From NCBI GenBank assembly GCA_043739325.1, contig JAYUFK010000364.1:1-49119 (forward strand): a stretch of 49,119 bases of DNA, read 5' to 3'. This document shows, piece by piece, positions 1 through 7,130 of this stretch (the first letter of the stretch is position 1; each line of letters begins with the position of its first letter). The stretch comes from Roseiarcus sp043739325 (GTDB taxonomy: Bacteria > Pseudomonadota > Alphaproteobacteria > Rhizobiales > Beijerinckiaceae). Below the pieces are notes generated by a model, which was not told the origin of the DNA, did not search any database, and saw only the letters and a program-made list of their open reading frames with translations. The position numbers were made by a program, and so were the translations under genes.

Positions 1-2
1 GC

Positions 3-68
3 GTCGCCGAATTTGGGGTGTTGCAAACGGTTCAAGCGTCCCTGGCATTGGAAGGGCTGAATCGGTGA
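3..68 (+). CDS. C-terminal tail of an unidentified protein (partial)
   Basis: Frame 3 stays open from the window edge and ends with a TGA at 66-68. It encodes about 21 residues ending in SLALEGLNR, which reads like an amphipathic helix at a protein C-terminus. The other two plus-strand frames give less protein-like sequence. The fragment is too short to name a family. It would be convergent with the phosphatidyltransferase gene that ends at 96. This is a weak call resting on composition only. Confidence 0.35.
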   Translation, partial: VAEFGVLQTVQASLALEGLNR

Positions 69-95
69 TCCCCCCAAATTCAGCGACTCTACCGA

Positions 96-908
96 CTAGT
101 GCGGAACAGACGAATTCCTCGTCGTGGCGGGGATGAATCCGCGCCTCACCGATTCGTCGAGGAAACCCCGTCCCCCGGAATTCGTTTTCGGCGCATCGGC
201 GCGAGCAATTGAAACGACGTTTCCCTTGATCGCAACAGCGGCGCTTCTGCGTCTCGCGTCGTATCCCTCGATACGACGCACGTCGGCGGAAAGCCTTAGG
301 GCGAATGTTACGATCGCGCTAACGAACAGCAAACTGTAAAACACGTCGAGCAGAAGAATGTTATCTATGCGCGCCAAGGCGATGTCGGGGCCAACGAGAT
401 GCGCGAATACGGCCCAGCCGCCGATCAGAATTCGCCCTTCGGTTGCTCCGATTCCGCCCAAGCCAATTACGTGAATTCCATCGATCACATTGCGCAACAG
501 GACGTAGATCGTGTGGGCGAAGTAGACCAACAGCAGCATCAGCGCTGAGAAAAGGCTGAGATACGGCGACAGGCCAAGGCCGATGATGATGACGGTGAAC
601 GAAACGACGTCAGCGCCGCGATCGAGCAGGAAACCTATGCGTGGGCGCTCGATGCTGCGGTATCGGGCGACTGCCCCGTCAAGCGAATCGCCAAACCAGT
701 TGAGAAAGAGGCCAGCGACAACGGGAACGACGAACCAAGCCGAGAGCCAACAGCAAAATAGCGAAGCGGCCGCGATGAACGAGCCAGCAACCGAAAGTCC
801 AGTGAGTTGATCGGGGGTACACCAAGCGGGGACACGCTTAACGCAAAATCGAACTGTCGCCGCTTCTTGCTGACGCAACAGACTGCGATTAATACGAAAC
901 ACACCCAT
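96..908 (-). CDS. CDP-alcohol phosphatidyltransferase family protein
   Basis: Integral membrane enzyme of 270 aa that should move a phosphoalcohol onto an alcohol acceptor, releasing CMP. The family's metal/CDP signature lies at about residues 74-100: D74, D77-G78, A81-R82, G92, D96 and D100. The spacer between R82 and G92 is nine residues, one more than in PgsA/PssA-type enzymes, which fits a divergent subfamily. Several hydrophobic helices follow (about 105-140 and 160-205). The start ATG at 906-908 has a GGAGA ribosome site just upstream. The basic tail of about 60 residues after the last helix is probably cytoplasmic. The gene stands alone: the next gene upstream on the same strand starts beyond 1800. 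The substrate alcohol cannot be told from sequence, so no symbol is given. Confidence 0.85.
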   Translation of the reverse strand: MGVFRINRSLLRQQEAATVRFCVKRVPAWCTPDQLTGLSVAGSFIAAASLFCCWLSAWFVVPVVAGLFLNWFGDSLDGAVARYRSIERPRIGFLLDRGADVVSFTVIIIGLGLSPYLSLFSALMLLLVYFAHTIYVLLRNVIDGIHVIGLGGIGATEGRILIGGWAVFAHLVGPDIALARIDNILLLDVFYSLLFVSAIVTFALRLSADVRRIEGYDARRRSAAVAIKGNVVSIARADAPKTNSGGRGFLDESVRRGFIPATTRNSSVPH

Positions 909-1205
909 AATGTCTCCAGGGTCGTCGGGTTTTGAGCTCGCGAAATGTCACGGTCCCAAGACCTTCGCCGCGACTGCCCCGTCGACGCATTGGCGCCAAA
1001 TAAAGCGCCTTCCGCGCGGGAACCTGCCAGTATAACTAAACAAACTTTATTATGACTGTGCGACGTTGCCTTCCGGTACCGCCGATGTCAAGGCGCGAAC
1101 TTTGGGGGAGCAGCCAGGCTGACGCGTCCTTGCGACATCGAAACCGCCGTTGTCGAGATGCGGTTGTGCGCGCTTAATGGCCGTGCGCCGCGGAAGCCGA
1201 AAGCG

Positions 1206-1817
1206 TCACAAAGCGCCGTCGTTAACGACCGGCAGGGGCATTTCCGCTGGCATTTCCCCTGGCGGTTGATCGTCCCCGGGCTTAGGCAGGCCAAGCGTTA
1301 TCGATTGGTCTCCCTTCTCAACGACGGTCGAGCGCGGCAGCACGATGCGCACCCGCCATCCCGAAAACTCGTCGCCTTCATGCAAGCGCGACACCGCTTT
1401 TGTCGCGTCATCGACGAAGATCGCAATCCGCTCTTCGGGGCTCACGATTGTCCCGACCAGTGTCGCCGGCGGACGTTCGGGCGCGCCCACTTTAACGACG
1501 ACGGGCGTCGGGGCTGGCGCCGGAGCGGGCGCCGCGGCGATCACCGGCGCGGGTGGGCGGCGCGAGGCCGAAAACAACGGCCGATCGCGCGTTGCGGAAA
1601 GCGTGCGCAGCGGTATGCCCCACAGCGGATTGCCGCGCGGCGCCGGCTTTTGCGGGCTTGTCTCGAGAGGCGCGGCGGCCAGTGCCGCATCGGCGGCGGC
1701 AGGGGTCGGCGCATTCCCCAGTGCCGCCGTTAGGGGAGGCCGATCGGCGTCGGCGCCGAGCGCGGCCGCTGTGGCCAATAGCGCGAAAGCGACGAGTGCG
1801 AGCCGAAAATTGCTCAT
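1206..1817 (-). CDS. Type II secretion GspN/GspC-like periplasmic protein
   Basis: Protein of 203 aa with an N-terminal hydrophobic signal or anchor (about residues 5-23), an Ala/Pro-rich linker, then a segment reading ATLVGTIVSPEERIAIF and a matching SGWRVRIVLPRSTVVEKG strand pattern. That pattern resembles the homology region of GspC/PilP proteins, which link the inner-membrane platform of type II secretion to the outer-membrane secretin. The start ATG at 1815-1817 overlaps the stop of the gspM-like gene by four bases (ATGA), and this coupling decides the start. It is the last gene of a gspL-gspM-gspN/C trio. In alphaproteobacteria such proteins are often labelled GspN. The family assignment comes from fold-like pattern and context rather than a diagnostic motif. 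Confidence 0.62.
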   Translation of the reverse strand: MSNFRLALVAFALLATAAALGADADRPPLTAALGNAPTPAAADAALAAAPLETSPQKPAPRGNPLWGIPLRTLSATRDRPLFSASRRPPAPVIAAAPAPAPAPTPVVVKVGAPERPPATLVGTIVSPEERIAIFVDDATKAVSRLHEGDEFSGWRVRIVLPRSTVVEKGDQSITLGLPKPGDDQPPGEMPAEMPLPVVNDGAL

Positions 1818-2377
1818 TGCTTGGCCTGCCATTGTCCGGATACGCCAATGACGACGCGCATACGGGCCGTTTCGGCTTCGCCGAACGCCTGCGGCGACTG
1901 TACCGCGAGATTGTCGACGAAGAGATAAGGCATGCCGGCCTCAAGATCATACAGCAACGGCTGCAACGCAGGTTGCGCAATTTCTATATTCGCCGTCAGG
2001 CTGACGAAACCGTCCTTGGCTTGCGGTCCGTCCAGCTCAATTTGCGACGAACGCACCGCGCCGCCCGTCTTGGCGACCGCGGCATCGATGCGCTGCTGCA
2101 ACGAAGCCCCCGCTACCGTGATCGTCTCGCCTTCGAGAAAGGGCGAGCCGACGGCTTTTGGATCGGCCTCGCCTCCGGGCGCCCCGCCTTGCTTGGCGCG
2201 GCTCTCGATCTGGGCGAGACGCGCTTTAGCGGCGCTCACGGCATCGGAACGCGTTATCAAGTCGGCGATCAGCCACAAGGCGAGCGCGAGCAGCACGGCG
2301 ACGAGGGCAAAATAGATCAGAACGGCGAAGCTTCTACGGCGGCCCGAAACTGTTGCCGTGGCGGAGATCATCGTCAT
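1814..2377 (-). CDS. gspM: Type II secretion GspM-like inner-membrane protein
   Basis: Protein of 187 aa with one transmembrane helix near the N-terminus (about residues 16-38), a coiled-coil stretch (SAAKARLAQIESRAKQ) and a small periplasmic alpha/beta domain. This is the architecture of the GspM/PilO class, which pairs with GspL/PilN in the inner-membrane platform. The C-terminal part (about 90-185) has the alternating strands of the subtype-b GspM domain. It is translationally coupled on both sides, since its ATG overlaps the gspL stop and its stop overlaps the next ATG, each as ATGA. The secretin and pilin genes of a type II system are not in this window. The call rests on architecture plus neighbourhood. 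Confidence 0.72.
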   Translation of the reverse strand: MTMISATATVSGRRRSFAVLIYFALVAVLLALALWLIADLITRSDAVSAAKARLAQIESRAKQGGAPGGEADPKAVGSPFLEGETITVAGASLQQRIDAAVAKTGGAVRSSQIELDGPQAKDGFVSLTANIEIAQPALQPLLYDLEAGMPYLFVDNLAVQSPQAFGEAETARMRVVIGVSGQWQAKQ

Positions 2378-3453
2378 GGCGGCGCCGGGAATACCGGCTC
2401 GATGTGAGCCTCGATGTGAAACCTGTCGCCGTTGTCGGTCGGCGTTCGGGTCGTCGGCGCGAAAAACGTCGCACGGGTGAAATGCTGGGACTTTTCGATC
2501 AAGCGGATCAAGGCCGGCGCATCGCGCGTCAGTCCGGCGATCTGAACTTTGCTCGACTCAATCCGCAATTCGTTGAGATAGGTGTCATCGGGCAAGGTCT
2601 GCGAAAGCGCCTCCAACACGATGACGCCCGCCGGAGACGAGCGTTTTCGCGCTTCCAGAGCCGCCAGCGCTTCATCCGCGACCGAACCGCGCCCGCTGAG
2701 CAGCGCGGCTCGGCGTTCGGCGATACGCCGCGAAAGATCGAGCAGCTGCGCGTCAAGATCGGCGCCGGTGATCATAGCAGCGGCGATGCTGCCCGCCGCG
2801 GCGGCGCTAGCGAGCGCCAGCACCGCGATCAGCCTGAATCGCAGCTTACGCACACGCTGCTCGGCCCCCGATTGTTGCGTGAGGACAATAATTGGCGCGG
2901 ATTGATCGCCGGGACTTTCTCCCAAGGTAGAAATGGCGATCGAATCGGCGCGCTTACCGCTGAGCGCTTGCGCGATCGGCGCGATCATCGCCCGCGCCGT
3001 CGCGGCGACAGTCACGACAATCCTGTCGGCCCCAAGCGGCGCCGGCGCGCTCCACCCGAACGCAGCGTCGGCGGCGCTCCAAGGCGTCAGCCGGTCGATC
3101 TGGGCCCGCACCACGCCCTCAAGAAATTCGCCAGCGCGGCGCGGCAGCTCGAGCGGGCGGAAGACGAAATGCGAGGGCCGCAGCACGATTTCGATCTGAC
3201 CGCCGGAAAAAAGCTTCTGCGTCCTGGCCGGGATGGCGCCGACAATCGCTCCATTCTCGATGCGCAATGGAGCGCCGAACGGCCGGCCGGTCGAACGACT
3301 GCGAACCGGGACGACCAGAAAGCCGCCGTCCGCTTGCTCGACGAGCCGCACCTTGCGCGCCGGGCGGAAAAACCCGCCAAACCGCGTCAACGCAAGCGCG
3401 ACATCGTCAAGCCAGCGCGATATCCACGCGATCAAGGAGCGCAAACCAGACAT
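2374..3453 (-). CDS. gspL: Type II secretion GspL/PilN-like inner-membrane protein
   Basis: Protein of 359 aa. Residues 1 to about 200 form a cytoplasmic actin-like half typical of GspL. A transmembrane helix follows (about 215-240, rich in Ala/Leu), then a short coiled coil, then a PilN-type periplasmic domain at the C-terminus. That last domain is recognisable by the phrase ALSQTLPDDTYLNELRIE and the repeated strands after it, as in the fimbrial assembly PilN family. In type II secretion GspL recruits the GspE ATPase to the membrane and partners GspM. It is the first gene of a leftward three-gene operon. The ATG at 3451-3453 has only a weak AGG ribosome site. No gspE is visible nearby. Confidence 0.75.
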   Translation of the reverse strand: MSGLRSLIAWISRWLDDVALALTRFGGFFRPARKVRLVEQADGGFLVVPVRSRSTGRPFGAPLRIENGAIVGAIPARTQKLFSGGQIEIVLRPSHFVFRPLELPRRAGEFLEGVVRAQIDRLTPWSAADAAFGWSAPAPLGADRIVVTVAATARAMIAPIAQALSGKRADSIAISTLGESPGDQSAPIIVLTQQSGAEQRVRKLRFRLIAVLALASAAAAGSIAAAMITGADLDAQLLDLSRRIAERRAALLSGRGSVADEALAALEARKRSSPAGVIVLEALSQTLPDDTYLNELRIESSKVQIAGLTRDAPALIRLIEKSQHFTRATFFAPTTRTPTDNGDRFHIEAHIEPVFPAPP

Positions 3454-3639
3454 TGGACCTATTCTTTGGCGCGCCGATTTACGCCGCAGTCAAAACCGAT
3501 CTTTGAAGCCTGCACGCCAATATAGGATATTGCGTGGCTTGTCGCCATTGCTGGCGCGACCGCCTTCGACCCGGCGCCACCTTTGGGCGCCGCGGCAGCG
3601 ACGGGAAGGCGCGACCATACGCAGCCGTCGCAGGGCGCG

Positions 3640-5274
3640 TCACGCCGGTTCGGTAAAAATGCGGGTAGTCAGCAAGTCTTCCGTGTTCCCAAGGTCGCGC
3701 GCACCGAACTGCGCCGCCGGGGCATTTCCCAGCCGGCTCGCGGCATAGGCCGACGCCAGGGCCGGCTGCCCTTGCATCATCGCCGCTGCTGCGGCCAGCC
3801 GCGCCAGCCGCTCGCACGCGCGCCGGGCAAGGCGTTCCTCGCCGCGCAAATCCGCTTCGATGCCCAGAGCCTCCGGCGCCAGGCCGCACGTTTTGGTCAA
3901 ATCCGCGATCAGCGCCTCAGCGACATTGGGCGCGCGGCGCGCGGCGCGCAGAACATCGAGCGCCATGACATTGCCGGAGCCCTCCCAGATCGCGTTGACC
4001 GGCGCTTCGCGATAGGCGCGCGCCAGCGGCCATTCCTCAACATAACCGTTGCCGCCAAGGCATTCCATCGCTTCATAGACAAAGTGCGGCGCGGCCTTGC
4101 AGACAAGGAATTTCGCCGCTGGCGTTATGAGCCGGGCGTAGGCTGCGGCGGCGGGATCGAAACTCGCGCGCTCAAACGCCTGCGCCAGCGCAAACGCCAG
4201 CGCGGTCGCGCCCTCAACCTCGAGCGCCAGATCGCTCAGCACCGAGCGCATCAGCGGCTGATCGATCAGCCGGCGTTGAAATACACTGCGGTGACGCGCG
4301 TGCCACGTCGCTTGCGCCAGCGCGAAACGCATCAGTCCGGCGGAGGCGATGACACAATCGAGCCGGGTCAATTGCACCATTTCGATGATGGCGCGCACGC
4401 CCTCGCCCTCCGGTCCGACGCGCTGCGCGAAGGCGGCGTCGAAGACGACTTCCGACGAGGCGTTGGAGCGATTGCCCAGCTTGTCTTTCAGCCGCTGCAA
4501 TCTCAGGCCGTGGACCGCGCCGTCGGGCCGGAACCGCGGCAGCAGGAACGTCGTAAGTCCCCCTGGCGCTTGCGCCAGAACCAGGAACGCGTCGCACATC
4601 GGCGCCGACATGAACCATTTCGAGCCGGTGATTTCATAGCCGCCATCGACGCGCACGGCCCAGGAAGTATTGGCGCGCACATCGGTGCCGCCCTGCAATT
4701 CCGTCATGCCCATGCCGAGCGTTACGGCGGTTTTTGCAAACCACGGCCGAAACGATGGATCGTAAGCGCGCCCGCATATTTTAGGCAGCCAGGCGCGGGC
4801 CAGTTCCGGCTCCAGACGCAAGACGGCGACGCTGGCGCTGGTCATCGTCAACGGACAAATGTGGCCGCTCTCGCTTTGCGTCGCCATGAACAGGCGCGCG
4901 GCGCGCGCGACGTGTCCCGACGCCTCCGGGCTGGAAGCATTCGCGCCATCCCAGATCGAACAGTGCAGGCCCGCCTTCATACTGCGCGCCATCAGCGCGT
5001 GATAGGCGGGATGGAATTCGACCTCGTCGCGCCGCGCGCCGCGCGCATCGTATGTTCGCAATCTCGGCGGAAACTCGTTGGCGAGCCGGCCTTGCTCGAA
5101 GGCCTCGGCCTCCCCGCACTGCGCCCCAAAAGCCGCGAGATCGCTATTCCCGGCGTCCACGCCCGCGCGCGCCAAAGCCTCGCGCAGGGCGCGATCGTCG
5201 CTCAACAGATTGCGATCGACAAACGGCGGCGATTGGTTGGCGATGGAATCGTCGGCGCCAGGCTCGCTTGCCAT
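3640..5274 (-). CDS. aidB: AidB-like acyl-CoA dehydrogenase
   Basis: Flavoprotein of 544 aa belonging to the acyl-CoA dehydrogenase superfamily. The strongest sign of the AidB branch is the segment GMTELQGGTDVRANT (about residue 215), nearly the AidB signature, followed by the substrate/FAD-binding phrase EITGSKWFMSAP. The C-terminal part has the family's ECLGGNGYVEEWPL and AIWEGSGNVMALDVLRA motifs. AidB in E. coli is induced by alkylating agents and binds DNA and FAD; its true substrate is uncertain. The gene starts 18 bases after the stop of cyclopropane fatty acid synthase on the same strand and has an AGGGA ribosome site, so the two probably share a transcript. A plain acyl-CoA dehydrogenase role in lipid breakdown cannot be excluded. 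Confidence 0.85.
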   Translation of the reverse strand: MASEPGADDSIANQSPPFVDRNLLSDDRALREALARAGVDAGNSDLAAFGAQCGEAEAFEQGRLANEFPPRLRTYDARGARRDEVEFHPAYHALMARSMKAGLHCSIWDGANASSPEASGHVARAARLFMATQSESGHICPLTMTSASVAVLRLEPELARAWLPKICGRAYDPSFRPWFAKTAVTLGMGMTELQGGTDVRANTSWAVRVDGGYEITGSKWFMSAPMCDAFLVLAQAPGGLTTFLLPRFRPDGAVHGLRLQRLKDKLGNRSNASSEVVFDAAFAQRVGPEGEGVRAIIEMVQLTRLDCVIASAGLMRFALAQATWHARHRSVFQRRLIDQPLMRSVLSDLALEVEGATALAFALAQAFERASFDPAAAAYARLITPAAKFLVCKAAPHFVYEAMECLGGNGYVEEWPLARAYREAPVNAIWEGSGNVMALDVLRAARRAPNVAEALIADLTKTCGLAPEALGIEADLRGEERLARRACERLARLAAAAAMMQGQPALASAYAASRLGNAPAAQFGARDLGNTEDLLTTRIFTEPA

Positions 5275-5292
5275 CGCAAATCCCTGTTTGGC

Positions 5293-6546
5293 CTACTCGC
5301 CGGCTTCGCGCCACACGGGCGCGGCGTTTTCTCGCTGGCGCAAGCGCGCCTCGGCTTTCGCGACATAGTCGCGGGTCAACGGCACGATGTCCTGACGTTT
5401 CGCCAACTGGATCTGGAACACCATGTGACCGTCGACGCGGAAAGATGTCTCCGATCCCGCGAGATAGAATTCCCACATACGGCAGAAGCGCTCGTCGTAA
5501 AGCACGCGCGCCTCGTCGCGCCGCGCGTTGAAGCGCTGGCGCCACAGTTTTAGCGTTTCGGCGTAATGCAAGCGCAGAATTTCCGTATCGGTGACGAACA
5601 AGCCGGCGCGCTCGATTGAAGCGAACACTTCGGAAAGCGCCGGGATATAGCCGCCAGGGAAGATGTATTTTTCGATCCACGGGTTTGTCGCGCCCGGAGT
5701 GCCGCTGCGGCCGATCGCATGGAGCACCATGACGCCGTCGTCCTTGAGCAAGCGGCTGGCGTGAGCGAAAAATTCGTCGAAATCCGTGACGCCGACGTGC
5801 TCGAACATGCCGACCGATACGATACGATCGTAGCTCTCGGGCGTGTCGCGATAATCCTGCAGGCGAAAATCGATCGTGTCGCCAAGGCCCGCATCCTGCG
5901 CGCGCTTTGTCGCGGCGGCGAACTGCTCTTCCGACAAGGTGACGCCGGTCGGGCGAGCGCTGGCCCGCTCGGCGAGATACAGCGCCATGCCGCCAAAACC
6001 GCAGCCGATGTCGAGGACGCTGTGACCCGGCTCGATCAAGAGTTTGGCGGCGATATGGCGCTTCTTGGCGAGCTGCGCTTCCTCCAGCGTTGCGCCTGAT
6101 TGCTCGAAGTAAGCGCAGGAATACTGGCGGTCTGAATCGAGAAAAAGATCGTAGAGCCGCGCGTCGAGATCGTAATGATGCGCGATGTTCAGCTTGGCGC
6201 GCTTGCGGTTGTTGCGCCGATGCAGCCGCCGCAACGCCGTTCTGGCGTCATCCACCATCTTGATCCAGCGTGGGCCGCCTGTATCCCCGGCGTTGCGCGC
6301 GCCAAGCGCCAGAAAGTCATAGAGGTCGCCTCGCGTTACTTCGAGGCGCCCCTCCATATAGAGTTCGCCAACCGCCAGGGCGGGGTTAAACATCAATTCA
6401 AGCTCGGCGGCGGAATCCTTGATCCGGACGCCAATCCGGGGCCCGGTCCGGTCGCCAAACACCCGCACGACCTTGTCGGCGGTTTCGATTTCAAGATGAC
6501 CGGATCGTATGAGGCTCGAGAGGAAAGACGCAAAAATCGTCCGCAT
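5293..6546 (-). CDS. cfa: Cyclopropane-fatty-acyl-phospholipid synthase
   Basis: Protein of 417 aa, close to the usual family length. It transfers a methylene group from S-adenosylmethionine to cis double bonds of membrane phospholipid acyl chains. The N-terminal third is the lipid-binding region. The class I methyltransferase fold begins with VLDIGCGFGG (about 177-186), the glycine-rich SAM loop, followed by GVTLSEEQ and the segment IVSVGMFEHVG typical of this family. The C-terminal part carries the YIFPGGYIP stretch shared by CFA synthases. The start ATG at 6544-6546 has GGAG about eight bases upstream. A promoter-like sequence lies at 6586-6613. The downstream aidB-like gene is likely co-transcribed, which would link membrane modification and stress response. 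Confidence 0.93.
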   Translation of the reverse strand: MRTIFASFLSSLIRSGHLEIETADKVVRVFGDRTGPRIGVRIKDSAAELELMFNPALAVGELYMEGRLEVTRGDLYDFLALGARNAGDTGGPRWIKMVDDARTALRRLHRRNNRKRAKLNIAHHYDLDARLYDLFLDSDRQYSCAYFEQSGATLEEAQLAKKRHIAAKLLIEPGHSVLDIGCGFGGMALYLAERASARPTGVTLSEEQFAAATKRAQDAGLGDTIDFRLQDYRDTPESYDRIVSVGMFEHVGVTDFDEFFAHASRLLKDDGVMVLHAIGRSGTPGATNPWIEKYIFPGGYIPALSEVFASIERAGLFVTDTEILRLHYAETLKLWRQRFNARRDEARVLYDERFCRMWEFYLAGSETSFRVDGHMVFQIQLAKRQDIVPLTRDYVAKAEARLRQRENAAPVWREAGE

Positions 6547-6585
6547 TTGAGTGCTCCGACTGCGTAAGGCCCATCTTTCGTGATA

Positions 6586-6613
6586 ATAATATGATAAAAC
6601 TGCATGGATTCAA
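6586..6613 (-). promoter_or_regulatory. Putative sigma70-type promoter of cfa
   Basis: Read on the minus strand, TTGAAT (6608-6613) is followed after 16 bases by TATTAT (6586-6591), in the AT-rich stretch just upstream of the cfa start codon. The hexamers match the consensus at four and five of six positions. The short distance to the ATG (about 40 bases) is compatible with a compact leader. This is a pattern match only. Confidence 0.4.
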
Positions 6614-6923
6614 ATTGAGCGATCACAATAACGCGGCGCTTTTCGTGAGCAAACAATATCGCCGCCTGCATCAACGCACGAATGCGGGCTTCGTTGCTGG
6701 CGTTGCGATGAGCAAATTATCGCTATGATTTCATTTCGTAAATAGCCTGTCGAGTATGTCAGAAAGCGGCAAATCACCATATTGTGATGGCAGATAGAAC
6801 GGGTCATGCTGTTTCCGGTCACGTCGCCGCCGTTTTTCGCGTGCTTCGCTTGGCGATCCCCCGAGCTCTCCTGCACGAGTCGAGCAGGCCTCCTCGGGTC
6901 CCGCGCCAGCCCCGCCCTTTGCA

Positions 6924-6952
6924 TTGACAACCCCGGCGTCGGCTCCTATCTC
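6924..6952 (+). promoter_or_regulatory. Putative sigma70-type promoter of secA
   Basis: A perfect -35 hexamer TTGACA (6924-6929) is separated by exactly 17 bases from TATCTC (6947-6952). It is the best consensus promoter I noticed in the intergenic DNA of the window. It lies about 180 bases before the secA ATG at 7131, leaving a leader that contains a small hairpin and T-rich runs at 6983-7011. Confidence 0.5.
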
Positions 6953-7130
6953 AGCCCCGGCGTTCAGGCTGGCGCGGAACAGGCGGTTGGAACCGCTTTT
7001 TCCGCGTTTTTGGTGTTTTCAGGTATTTGTCGCGACGCAGGGTCGCCCGCAACGCCCGGCTCGCGCGTCAGATAAATACGACCGGAGACAAAGGCGCCCC
7101 ACGCGCCGGTTCCGGCCGGAAAGGTCGTCA

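Larger units (their letters stand above)
6547..7130. other. Divergent intergenic region between cfa and secA
   Basis: 584 bases without a convincing gene. The left half (about 6560-6800) is much AT-richer than the rest of the window and holds a candidate cfa promoter. The right half is GC-rich and holds a good TTGACA/TATCTC promoter for secA and a small GCGGT/ACCGC hairpin followed by T runs. Short open frames exist on both strands, but their translations look like non-coding sequence. Confidence 0.6.

Noticed and set aside
3583..5553. A 656-aa open frame on the plus strand
   Set aside because: It lies antisense to the AidB-like dehydrogenase and part of cfa, is very Arg-rich, and shows no motif. 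It is a by-product of high GC codon use.
6924..7130. N-terminal extension of SecA
   Set aside because: The extra 69 residues have no likeness to SecA and would overlap the promoter; ATG 7131 gives the standard N-terminus.
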